NCBI GenBank assembly: GCA_040900345.1
Contig: JBBDZE010000005.1
Span: 1 to 51,271 of the forward strand
DNA: 51,271 nucleotides
Direction: 5' to 3'
Source of the DNA: JBBDZE01 sp040900345
GTDB lineage: Bacteria; Patescibacteriota; Minisyncoccia; Spechtbacterales; 2-12-FULL-38-22
Part shown: one piece after another, positions 17,349 to 24,308 of the stretch
How the letters are laid out: the number at the start of each line of letters is the position of its first letter
How positions within the stretch are numbered: position 1 is the first letter of the stretch
Notes under the pieces: model-generated
Told to the model about the DNA's origin: nothing
The model's input: the letters and a program-made list of their open reading frames with translations, nothing else
Databases searched by the model: none
Translations under genes and position numbers: made by a program

Positions 17349-17358
17349 NNNNNNNNNN
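17349..17358. other. assembly gap, 10 Ns
   Basis: Ten Ns between the small basic protein gene and the terminator at 17361. No duplicated flank is visible, so the true distance is unknown. Confidence 0.95.
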
Positions 17359-17360
17359 CC

Positions 17361-17404
17361 CCCACAAAAACCCCCCGTACAATGGTACGGGGCTTTTGTG
17401 TGGG
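17361..17404. terminator. two-way terminator
   Basis: CCCACAAAA and CCCCGTAC on the left pair with GTACGGGGCTTTTGTGTGGG on the right. It lies just beyond the stop of the minus-strand 81-residue gene and can serve both strands. Confidence 0.7.
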
Positions 17405-17409
17405 CGGCT

Positions 17410-17655
17410 CTATTCGTCTACTTTTTCCAGCAGGTCTTCGAACAGTTGCTGTGCTTCCTTCGGGTTCTGCGTCGCTTTTTGCTGTAACAGCATGAGCTCC
17501 TGCTGGGTTATCTTACCCGTCATGAGGCCCTTTTGGACCTTCATCATCATGGTCTGCACGTCCGGGTCCTCGGCCATCTTTTTCATCATATCCTCTTGGC
17601 TCATGCCCTTCGCCTTCCACCAAAGCATTTTTCCTGCTTGTTTGAATTTTCCCAT
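17410..17655 (-). CDS. small helical protein of unknown function
   Basis: 81 residues, methionine-, lysine- and glutamine-rich (MGKFKQAGKMLWWKAKGM, then QEDMMKKMAEDPDVQTMMM and ITQQELMLLQQKATQNPKE), ending acidic (LFEDLLEKVDE). Predicted mostly helical, with no membrane segment or cysteines. A hairpin TTGCCC/GGGCAA lies just before the start. Family not recognised. It sits downstream of parB on the same strand, but the parB terminator separates them. The 214 bases between the two genes hold nothing else that I recognise. Confidence 0.65.
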   Translation of the reverse strand: MGKFKQAGKMLWWKAKGMSQEDMMKKMAEDPDVQTMMMKVQKGLMTGKITQQELMLLQQKATQNPKEAQQLFEDLLEKVDE

Positions 17656-17826
17656 GTGTCGTTATTGCCCAAAAGGGCAAATGAATTTACGTATGTAGCC
17701 CGACTACGCGAGGGCGCAGGAGATACTGAGCACAATAGCGCGAATGCTCCCCTTGGCTGCAGTAACGTCATCCGCCGCTCTCCGTAGGAGGAGCCGGAGA
17801 CCGTATTTGCTTATATTACTTCACGA

Positions 17827-17851
17827 AAAACTCCGCCCAACGCGGAGTTTT
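17827..17851 (-). terminator. parB terminator
   Basis: AAAACTCCGC (17827-17836) pairs with GCGGAGTTTT (17842-17851) around a 5-base loop. On the minus strand the hairpin ends in a T run, about 20 bases after the parB stop. Confidence 0.8.
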
Positions 17852-17869
17852 CATTCTACCCCATGCGGT

Positions 17870-18772
17870 CTACGTGAGCAACCGTTCTATCCAGTCGGTC
17901 AGATCTTTCTTGGAAGAAAACCCAATAGCCAGGCGCGCCTGGCGTCCTTCAGTTTTCACTTTCACGCGCGAAAGTTGGTGATGATTTTTGAAACGGTCAA
18001 TGAGTTGGAGGAGGTCATTATCTACGATCGACTTGCCTCCTTCTAAACTGGTGGTGGCACCCGGTTCTCGAACAACTGCGCTTTTAGCGAGGAGCTCCCG
18101 CGCACGGGCCTCTGCCTGACGTACCGTGAATCGCTGCTGGACAATTTCATCGAAGAGTTTTCGCTCCGATGCGGGATCGTGGGTTAGCCGCAGCAATGGC
18201 CGGGTATGCCCTTCATTAATCTTCTCTTCCAACAACGCGTCCTTCAAGTATTCCGGCAAATTAAGAATGCGCATCATGTTGGCTACGTACGGTCGAGACT
18301 TACCCACTTGGCGGCCAATGTCTTGCACGGTCATGCCAAACTCATCGCGCAAACGCTTGTATGCCTCGGCCTCTTCAACCGGGCTAAGGTCATCACGCTG
18401 GAGGTTTTCAATGAGGGCCACCTCCAATTTTTGCGTGCTGTTGATGGCATGGCGAATAATGACGGGCACTTGGGGCAGCCGCACCATCTGCGCGGCGCGC
18501 AGGCGGCGCTCACCCGCAACGAGCTCGTATTCTACCAGCCGCCCTGTGGGAACCTCACGCTCTACTTTACTTACGATAAGCGGCTGCAAAATGCCATACA
18601 CTTTAATGGAGTCAGCTAAACTTGCCAATTCGTCTTTTTTGAATTCACGCCGCGGCTGATACGGGTTGGGTTTTATCTTGTCGATATCAATCATAAAAAC
18701 GCTGTCGCGAGTGGGCGCATCTTCACCGTAGGGATTTCGTTTTTGAGGAATAAGAGATTCGAGACCTTTCAT
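17870..18772 (-). CDS. parB: chromosome partitioning protein ParB
   Basis: CTP-dependent clamp that loads at parS sites and spreads around the origin. Visible are the ParB N-domain (IKPNPYQPRREFKKDELASLADSI), the CTP/arginine box GERRLRAAQ, ENLQRDDLSPVEEAEAYKRL, and the helix-turn-helix (MTVQDIGRQVGKSRPYVANMMRIL). A C-terminal dimerisation region follows. The 300-residue length is normal. The start codon is directly abutted by a structured leader also found before leuS and rpmI. No 16-base parS consensus was spotted in the window. Confidence 0.95.
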   Translation of the reverse strand: MKGLESLIPQKRNPYGEDAPTRDSVFMIDIDKIKPNPYQPRREFKKDELASLADSIKVYGILQPLIVSKVEREVPTGRLVEYELVAGERRLRAAQMVRLPQVPVIIRHAINSTQKLEVALIENLQRDDLSPVEEAEAYKRLRDEFGMTVQDIGRQVGKSRPYVANMMRILNLPEYLKDALLEEKINEGHTRPLLRLTHDPASERKLFDEIVQQRFTVRQAEARARELLAKSAVVREPGATTSLEGGKSIVDNDLLQLIDRFKNHHQLSRVKVKTEGRQARLAIGFSSKKDLTDWIERLLT

Positions 18773-18851
18773 ACCAATTTTGTCTATGAGCGTAGCGAGT
18801 AGCTACAAAATTGAGTACCCTGAGGCCGCCGTAGGCGGCTCGAAGGGTTTA
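18773..18851 (-). promoter_or_regulatory. structured leader element, parB copy
   Basis: In parB sense, hairpin 1 has CCCT/AGGG enclosing GCCGCC-TAC-GGCGGC. Hairpin 2 has CAATTTTGT pairing with ACAAAATTG, whose 3' arm ends 3 bases before the ATG. The same arrangement abuts rpmI (46138-46216) and leuS (27589-27692). No SD sequence is present. Confidence 0.75.
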
Positions 18852-18926
18852 CTTTGGTAACTCTTCGTCTACGAACAGAGTAACACTGCCACTGGGCTCG
18901 CTCTCCGAGCTCGCCAAGTGCCTACG

Positions 18927-19697
18927 TTATAGAAACCTACTTGTTCTCTGTATGACTTCTTTTGCCAAACGCTGGTAGGCAAGAGCGCCTACGGAATCGG
19001 GGCGGAATTGGTTGACGGTCTGGCCATAGCCGGGTGCCTCGGCCAACGCCACGTTACGCGGGATGACGGCATCAAATACATACCCGGGGAAATTGCGGCG
19101 TACTTCCTTCAGAACCGCGCGGCTCAACCGGTTGCGCTTGTCGTACATGGTACAGACCGCACCCAAAATGTTCACGTTCTTTCCTAAATTATTACGCACC
19201 ATCTCTACCGTATGCAAGAGCTGTCCAAGACCTTCCAGCGCGTAATATTCACACTGTACGGGTATCATAACATGGTCCGCCGCGACGATACCATTCAAGG
19301 TAAGCAGGCCCAAACTCGGCGGGCAATCAATAAGAATATAGTCGTATTGTCCCTTCAGGCGCGTTACGACATCGTGCAAACGGTATTCACGATTTTTTAC
19401 GCTCACGAGTTCAATAGTTGCCCCCGCCAAATCCTGCGAAGCGGGCAACACATCTAATGAAGGGACAGCTGTTTTTTGTACGATGTCTTCGGGCAAAATA
19501 CCGCCTGCGAGCGTATGGTACACACTGGTCGTGACAGCAGCTCCGTTGCCAAGTGTTGAGGTCGCATTGGCTTGCGGATCCATATCCACCACCAACACGC
19601 GCTTGCCGGCCTGCGCCAAGTATACCGAAAGGTTCACCGCTGATGTGGTCTTTCCTGTCCCCCCTTTCTGATTAATAACCGTTATAACGTGTCCCAT
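18927..19697 (-). CDS. parA: chromosome partitioning ATPase ParA (Soj)
   Basis: Deviant Walker-A ATPase that moves ParB-parS complexes. The N-terminus MGHVITVINQKGGTGKTTSAVNLS carries the signature KGGTGKTT, and VLVVDMDPQANAT, DYILIDCPPSLGLLT and PVQCEYYALEGLGQLLHT follow. The 256-residue length and the lack of an N-terminal HTH mark the chromosomal Soj type. parB lies downstream after 154 bases, most of it the leader element. Upstream is the divergent tRNA-Leu promoter. Confidence 0.96.
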   Translation of the reverse strand: MGHVITVINQKGGTGKTTSAVNLSVYLAQAGKRVLVVDMDPQANATSTLGNGAAVTTSVYHTLAGGILPEDIVQKTAVPSLDVLPASQDLAGATIELVSVKNREYRLHDVVTRLKGQYDYILIDCPPSLGLLTLNGIVAADHVMIPVQCEYYALEGLGQLLHTVEMVRNNLGKNVNILGAVCTMYDKRNRLSRAVLKEVRRNFPGYVFDAVIPRNVALAEAPGYGQTVNQFRPDSVGALAYQRLAKEVIQRTSRFL

Positions 19698-19748
19698 TCT
19701 GTGGGTATAATACCATAGAGCGTAGGCTGGGAGCGATATACGCGTATC

Positions 19749-19777
19749 TATACAGTGCTCCTGTTCTGTGGTAGAAT
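19749..19777 (+). promoter_or_regulatory. promoter for tRNA-Leu
   Basis: TATACA (19749-19754), a 17-base spacer and TAGAAT (19772-19777). The predicted start is about 6 bases before the mature tRNA. Confidence 0.5.
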
Positions 19778-19789
19778 CGGAAAGTTATC

Positions 19790-19872
19790 GGGCGAGTGCT
19801 GGAACGGTATACAGGATGGTCTCAAAAACCATTGGGCGCAAGCCCATGAGGGTTCAAATCCCTCCTCGCCCA
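19790..19872 (+). tRNA. tRNA-Leu, anticodon CAA
   Basis: The acceptor arms GGGCGAG and CTCGCCC pair fully. The anticodon stem ATGGT/ACCAT holds loop CTCAAAA, giving anticodon CAA (reads UUG). A long variable arm (TGGGC/GCCCA) marks a class II tRNA, and the T-arm reads GAGGGTTCAAATCCCTC. The 3' CCA is not encoded (discriminator A, then CTA). The Nudix gene starts 9 bases downstream, so its transcript must be processed from the tRNA. Confidence 0.95.
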
Positions 19873-19880
19873 CTATATCT

Positions 19881-20315
19881 ATGAACAGCCTTCCTATTGC
19901 TTCCTTCCAGGTCTCGCTTAAAGCGCTTCTTCGCGATGGCGATAAGGTCTTACTGCTCTTCGACAAGCGGCACGGTAAAGTTGATTTTCCTGGCGGACGC
20001 ATCGATGAGACAGAGTCCAAAATATCCCTTATCGAGGTTCTGCAACGCGAACTGCGCGAGGAACTGGGTACCGACGTCCGCTACCAGCTAGGCCAGCCGC
20101 TCTTCCAGTTCAAGCGCTACTTCCCCGACACCAAAAACCGCGTGCTCGTAACGATTTATGATGCCAAGTACCTCGGCGGGAAAATCCAGCTTTCTGAGGA
20201 ACATGCCTCCTACGAGTGGGTAAACCCAAACGAACGCCAGCCAGCGATAAAGCGCTTCTTCGGCAAAGAAGAATACGAGGCCTTCGCGCGTTATATCGCC
20301 AGCCGCTTCTCATAG
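19881..20315 (+). CDS. Nudix hydrolase
   Basis: 144 residues from ATG at 19881. The Nudix region is PGGRIDETESKISL followed by LQRELREELGTD. Spacing between the first glutamate and the RE pair is about three residues longer than the classic GX5EX7REUXEEXGU box, so the box is slightly atypical. The substrate is unknown; nucleotide diphosphate derivatives are usual. It follows tRNA-Leu by 9 bases and probably shares its transcript, ending at a 21-bp terminator. Confidence 0.85.
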   Translation: MNSLPIASFQVSLKALLRDGDKVLLLFDKRHGKVDFPGGRIDETESKISLIEVLQRELREELGTDVRYQLGQPLFQFKRYFPDTKNRVLVTIYDAKYLGGKIQLSEEHASYEWVNPNERQPAIKRFFGKEEYEAFARYIASRFS

Positions 20316-20358
20316 CAAAGCACCCTGCACCTTGAAACAAGGTGCAGGGTGCTTTGCT
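20314..20358 (+). terminator. very strong Nudix gene terminator
   Basis: A perfect 21-bp stem starting AGCAAAGCACCCTGCACC with loop AAA. It begins at the last two bases of the stop codon. Confidence 0.85.
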
Positions 20359-20359
20359 G

Positions 20360-20388
20360 TTGACAAACAAGAAAAAATATAGTATTCT
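20360..20388 (+). promoter_or_regulatory. near-consensus sigma-70 promoter
   Basis: TTGACA (20360-20365), a 17-base A-rich spacer, TATTCT (20383-20388). It directly follows the preceding terminator and drives the receiver-domain gene. Confidence 0.8.
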
Positions 20389-20428
20389 ATAAACAGTCAG
20401 AGAAACCGTATATGCTGAAAGGATGCCC

Positions 20429-20869
20429 ATGACAACGCAACCTCGCGCGGTTGTCGTTGAGGACGATCGATACCGCGCCAACGCTTACATTGCGGTTCTG
20501 GGAGGCGAGGGGTACGAGGTTGTTGCCGTACTGGCAAGCCTCGATGAGATTCGACAGAACGAAGAACTCTTTCGGGAGTTAGGTCTTGGAGACATCATCC
20601 TCCTGGATCGACGATTTCCCGGAGCCTCGTCTCCGCCTCCGGAGGCCGGAGACGAGGCCTTCGCCCTTTTCCAGAAGTGGACCGTGCAGGCGGCTATCCT
20701 CCGATGGTCTGCAGAACACGTTGAGGAGGGATGGGTCAAAAAGCCCAACAACTTTGCCGACATCAGAAGACTTGTGGCAAAGACCACCACCCAGCACGCC
20801 GACTCGTCACGGGGACGAGTCGGCGTGCACGTATATTCGTTCGTATATACGTCCTCCTTATTGCCCTAA
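20429..20869 (+). CDS. stand-alone response-regulator receiver-like protein
   Basis: A CheY-like fold without an output domain. The acidic pocket VVVEDDRYRAN, the phospho-acceptor aspartate in IILLDRRFPG and the conserved lysine-proline in VKKPNNFADIRRLV can be matched, though no histidine kinase is nearby. ATG 20429 has AAAGGA 5 bases upstream; ATG 20423 is two codons earlier. The last 25 or so residues are encoded by an inverted repeat (20794-20828) and CGTATATACG repeats, and the stop lies in a terminator loop, so the tail looks like captured non-coding sequence. It could be a small phosphorelay or decoy receiver. Confidence 0.65.
   Translation: MTTQPRAVVVEDDRYRANAYIAVLGGEGYEVVAVLASLDEIRQNEELFRELGLGDIILLDRRFPGASSPPPEAGDEAFALFQKWTVQAAILRWSAEHVEEGWVKKPNNFADIRRLVAKTTTQHADSSRGRVGVHVYSFVYTSSLLP
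20794..20851. repeat. inverted repeat plus CGTATATACG 12-base repeats in the receiver gene tail
   Basis: GCACGCCGACTCGTC (20794-20808) pairs exactly with 20814-20828. Then CGTATATTCG (20830-20839) and CGTATATACG (20842-20851) occur with a 12-base period, as in ileS at 39481-39514. Confidence 0.75.
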
Positions 20870-20880
20870 CGGGCTTTTTT
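20863..20880 (+). terminator. receiver gene terminator
   Basis: GCCC-TAAC-GGGC followed by six T. The stop codon TAA forms the loop. Confidence 0.75.
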
Positions 20881-20881
20881 G

Positions 20882-22084
20882 TTACCCGCCGTTATGCCGC
20901 AGGCGAGCGGGTGCGTGGAGCATGAACAAAAGCGCCAATGAGAAGACCGAGCCCAACAAGAACGCATATTGAATTTGGTCGGTAAATAGCGAAGCCACCC
21001 CAATCGCTACCAAGAGCATTCCTCCCGCCCCATTGAGCGAAATGGCGCGAATCAATACAAAGCGATCGCGGTTGAACCCCGCACCGCCAACCCAATTATA
21101 AAACAGGGCGCCAAAGGGGATATAGGCCATTGAGCGGGTAAACTCATTACTCAAGTGCACCAGGAACGCGTCCAGCGGCGTGCGCACCAACAGACGCAAC
21201 GGCCACAGTACGGCCGTGGCTATCGCGCCCCACTTGAGCATGCGCTCGGGCCCGCGCACGTCGGTAATACGACCCACATACACCGCCACCACCATGCCGA
21301 CCACGAGCGCAGCCGAAGTAATAAGCCCCAGCATTTCAAAGTTGATGGCAAGCAAAAACAAGAACAGCGGCCAGACGATTCGATACAACAATAGCTCACT
21401 CCCCTCACCGGCAAACGCAATAACAGACCTTCGATACTTGGGAGCTGCCACCTCTTCAAAGGGTGTTTCGTAGTGGTCGTGGTAGTGCTCCTGAATATCC
21501 TTTGAAAGAAACAGTGGAATAATTGAGGCAAAGAAGAGCGCCAACGCCATGATAAACAACGGCGTAAAACCCATAGTCGCAATGACCACGCCGCCGACAA
21601 GCGGTGCTACGCTTGAGGCGAGCGAGATAATGACGACCGCGTAGCTCGTTTGACGTCCGCGCTGCTTTTTGTCGGAAAACCTGGCAAAGTCGATGTGGAA
21701 TGCGGGCCAATACAGTACCGAGTGCACTGCCATTAAGAACGGCAGTGCAAGGAGCCAAAGCCCTATCTGCTCAATGTTGAGCAATAAAATATAGTAGGCA
21801 ATGATAAACGGCGTACTCGCCAACATCGCGTGCTTGACTCCAATGCGCGCCACGGCCTGCATGCCCCATGGAGAGAAGACAGCCACCAGCAAAGACGTCA
21901 CGCCAAAAAAGAAGAACGTCTTGGCCAGCGACTCTCCGAAAACCTGGTAGAGATAAATGGGCTCAAAAATGAGCACAAGCCCTACCGCGATGTTACGAAT
22001 CGTCGAAGAGACGTACAGCTCCGTGAGCTCGCGGCTGAACGAGTAGTGCAGGTGGTTTTGAATAAAACGCGTGTACTCTGCCAT
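20882..22084 (-). CDS. major facilitator superfamily transporter
   Basis: 400 residues with about ten to twelve hydrophobic helices, a charged loop between helices near the middle (KDIQEHYHDHYETPFEEV), and MFS-like loop sequences (DKKQRGRQ, GRITDVRGPERML). The substrate cannot be predicted; the histidine-rich mid-loop is notable but not diagnostic. It is convergent with the receiver gene and lies 12 bases after tsaC on the same strand, so it is probably co-transcribed with tsaC and yvcK. Confidence 0.8.
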   Translation of the reverse strand: MAEYTRFIQNHLHYSFSRELTELYVSSTIRNIAVGLVLIFEPIYLYQVFGESLAKTFFFFGVTSLLVAVFSPWGMQAVARIGVKHAMLASTPFIIAYYILLLNIEQIGLWLLALPFLMAVHSVLYWPAFHIDFARFSDKKQRGRQTSYAVVIISLASSVAPLVGGVVIATMGFTPLFIMALALFFASIIPLFLSKDIQEHYHDHYETPFEEVAAPKYRRSVIAFAGEGSELLLYRIVWPLFLFLLAINFEMLGLITSAALVVGMVVAVYVGRITDVRGPERMLKWGAIATAVLWPLRLLVRTPLDAFLVHLSNEFTRSMAYIPFGALFYNWVGGAGFNRDRFVLIRAISLNGAGGMLLVAIGVASLFTDQIQYAFLLGSVFSLALLFMLHAPARLRHNGG

Positions 22085-22096
22085 GGAGCCAACCGC

Positions 22097-22744
22097 CTAT
22101 AAGGATTCTCCTGCTTTTAAAATAGTTGCCAGCTGGGCCGGGCTCGCCGCACTCATGCGCACAATAACGGCGCGCGGCCCCGAAATATCAATAACCGTTG
22201 AGGGCTGACGCCCCTCAAGGGGACCCGCGTCCACGCATAGGTCCGGCGCGGTGCCATGCTCTTTAAACTGCGCCATAATCTCTTCAACTGTTGTCGGCGC
22301 TTCCTTGCCGGAAATGTTGGCGGAGGAGGCAGTGATGGGCCCGCCAAATTCGTCCAGCACAGCTTGGCAAAACGTATCGTCGGGAATGCGCAGTCCTACT
22401 TTCTGCGTGGTGCCCGTCAACCGCAAAGACACTTTGTTGCGCTTAAAAAGCACAAACGTAAACGGGCCAGGCCAGAGCTTTTCCAGCATTGCCTCTTGGC
22501 GCCGATCAATAAAGGCCATCTCCTTGGCCATGGCAATATCACGCACAAACAGCGGCACGGGCTTGGTCGCAGGCCGCTGCTTTAATTTGAAAAACCGCTC
22601 AACTGCGCGCTCGTTCAGCGCGTCAACAGCGAGACCGTAAAGAGTGTCCGTGGGAAGGACCACCGCAAACCCGCGCTGCAGATATTGCACCGTCTGGCCC
22701 ACGGATGCCGGTTCGTTCTTACTGATGCAGGACGCGTTCCCCAT
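22097..22744 (-). CDS. tsaC: L-threonylcarbamoyladenylate synthase (TsaC/Sua5 family)
   Basis: Makes threonylcarbamoyl-AMP for the universal t6A37 tRNA modification. The YrdC fold shows LPTDTLYGLAVDA, FKLKQRPATKPVPLFV, WPGPFTFVL, VGLRIPDD and PITASSANISGKEAPT, all family hallmarks. There is no C-terminal Sua5 domain. ATG at 22744 is chosen; an in-frame TTG lies at 22750. The start overlaps the end of yvcK by about 26 bases, indicating coupled translation. Confidence 0.93.
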   Translation of the reverse strand: MGNASCISKNEPASVGQTVQYLQRGFAVVLPTDTLYGLAVDALNERAVERFFKLKQRPATKPVPLFVRDIAMAKEMAFIDRRQEAMLEKLWPGPFTFVLFKRNKVSLRLTGTTQKVGLRIPDDTFCQAVLDEFGGPITASSANISGKEAPTTVEEIMAQFKEHGTAPDLCVDAGPLEGRQPSTVIDISGPRAVIVRMSAASPAQLATILKAGESL

Positions 22745-23732
22745 GGACAATTCGTTCCATTATGGAGCCAGCCGTCATCTCCGAATTGTGGCGCACGAGC
22801 GTGCGCTGGCCGTTCAGCGGATCGTTGGGGTTTTGCTCGTATGCGGTATGGTCCACCAGGTCGCCTTCTACGAATGTCTCCGTCCTCTTGCCGCGACCGT
22901 TGAGTACCGGTTGTTCATTAATGCCGAGTTCCTGGAGGGTCGCCTCATCAATCTTGCCCGTGTTGTAAAGGACGTAATCGAACACCGGCCCGTTAAATAT
23001 CGTGTCGTAGTGGGCAAGGTAGTCGGCAAGTGAGTAGTTGGTGGAAAGCTGCCGTTCGTTGAGAAGGTTAGCTACGTATACTTTTTTGGCAGAGCTCCTG
23101 CGAATGTGGCCAGCCATATCGTTCACCAACAGCGCAGGGGTGATGCTCGCAAACGTGTTGCCCGGGCCGATAAGAATGTAATCGGCATTGGCAATGGCTT
23201 CCTTGGCCTTGGGGTTGACGGTGGCATCTTCCGGTAGCAGCTGCAGATGCTCAACTTTCTGCTCAAGCCCTTCCAGCGCCACGATTTCAGCCTCCCCCTC
23301 AAGCTTCGTGCCGTCTTTCATAGAGGCGACCAGGTTGGTCGGCTCCAGCGTTACCGGCACGACATGATGCTTGGCCTCCAACATTTCTTCGGCGGCGTCT
23401 ACCGCCTGCTGCATATCTTTAAACTCCTGAAAAAGAATCGCCAAGAACAGGTTGCCAAACGCGTGGCCCGCCAAATTACCTCGTTCAAACCGTGTATTAA
23501 AATATGAGATCAACGGGCTGTGGCCTTCGTTCAGCGCCACCAAACATTGGCGCACATCCCCCGGAGGTGCCATGCCGGTCTCGGCGCGCAACACGCCCGA
23601 AGAGCCCCCAGTGTCTGCCGTGGTCACAATGGCCGTTAAGTTGACGGGGTATTCGCGCAGTCCGCGCAACAAAACCGAAGTTCCGGTTCCGCCGCCTATT
23701 ACCACGATCTTGGTTATCTTGTTCGTATCCAT
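22719..23732 (-). CDS. yvcK: YvcK/CofD-like gluconeogenesis and cell-shape factor
   Basis: UDP-sugar-binding protein linked to the carbon flow into cell wall precursors in Firmicutes (GlmR/CuvA). N-terminal IVVIGGGTGTSVLLRGLR, TADTGGSSGVLR, PPGDVRQCLVAL, LAGHAFGNLFLA and DYILIGPGNTFASITPALL are characteristic. At 337 residues it is full length. An SD-like GGGGGAAAG precedes its ATG. It leads the yvcK-tsaC-MFS group. The 203 bases upstream (23733-23935) hold only an inverted repeat and one DnaA-box-like 9-mer. Confidence 0.93.
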   Translation of the reverse strand: MDTNKITKIVVIGGGTGTSVLLRGLREYPVNLTAIVTTADTGGSSGVLRAETGMAPPGDVRQCLVALNEGHSPLISYFNTRFERGNLAGHAFGNLFLAILFQEFKDMQQAVDAAEEMLEAKHHVVPVTLEPTNLVASMKDGTKLEGEAEIVALEGLEQKVEHLQLLPEDATVNPKAKEAIANADYILIGPGNTFASITPALLVNDMAGHIRRSSAKKVYVANLLNERQLSTNYSLADYLAHYDTIFNGPVFDYVLYNTGKIDEATLQELGINEQPVLNGRGKRTETFVEGDLVDHTAYEQNPNDPLNGQRTLVRHNSEMTAGSIMERIVHGERVLHQ

Positions 23733-23881
23733 GTCGTCTTTCCCCCTATTCTAACCTACTGCTTCTTGCACTGTTGGGCGGTTATCCACATGCCTTAGCG
23801 AATGCGACAACCCTCAAATATTATGCAAAAACAGCCCGAAATGCAACCCTTTGCAGCAAACTTTGACGCCCTCTCAACGTG

Positions 23882-23912
23882 ATGAACTCCGGGAGGGGAT
23901 CCCGGAGTTCAT
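23882..23912 (-). terminator. inverted repeat after the HTH gene
   Basis: ATGAACTCCGGGA pairs exactly with TCCCGGAGTTCAT around GGGGA (13-bp stem). It is a likely terminator, though no T run follows on either strand. Confidence 0.55.
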
Positions 23913-23935
23913 GGCCATTGCTGGAAACGTCCGGC

Positions 23936-24205
23936 TCAGATGAGCAGCGGACTCGGTTTGTGGCCTGGCCTGCCGTTGTAGTTGGCCTTGAGCATCTCCA
24001 CCGTTGCGCGCTTGAAGAGGATCTTCCCTCGCCACACCTGGTGCGGGATGGGAACGATACCCCGCTTGGGCTTCCGGGTGATCCGTCGAAGGCTCTGAGG
24101 GTGGATGCCGATCTGTCGAGCCGCCTCGAGGAGGTCGAGGTAGTCGTCGAGCGGGGAGGAGCCATTGACCCCATTCCCATTCATTGAGTGAACAGCTGCG
24201 ACCAT
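23936..24205 (-). CDS. small helix-turn-helix DNA-binding protein (excisionase/MerR-like)
   Basis: 89 residues from ATG 24205, chosen because AAGGAAGGAAG stands 6 bases before it. The central DDYLDLLEAARQIGIHPQSLRRI reads as an excisionase/MerR-type helix-turn-helix, followed by a basic wing (TRKPKRGIVPIPHQV) and WRGKILFKRATVEML, a common ending of such domains. A promoter overlaps the leuS stop, and two hairpins occupy the leader. Targets are unknown. No integrase or phage genes are nearby. Confidence 0.7.
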   Translation of the reverse strand: MVAAVHSMNGNGVNGSSPLDDYLDLLEAARQIGIHPQSLRRITRKPKRGIVPIPHQVWRGKILFKRATVEMLKANYNGRPGHKPSPLLI

Positions 24206-24280
24206 TCGAGGCTTCCTTCCTTGGGCCCGAAGGCCCATTTTCCGCGCAACCTCTCTCCTGGCTAGGTTGCCATTAGTTCC

Positions 24281-24308
24281 AGCATACCACACGAGCAGTG
24301 TTAGACAA
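24281..24308 (-). promoter_or_regulatory. promoter for the small HTH gene
   Basis: On the minus strand TTGTCT (24308-24303), a 16-base spacer, TATGCT (24286-24281). The -35 box overlaps the end of leuS. Confidence 0.4.
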
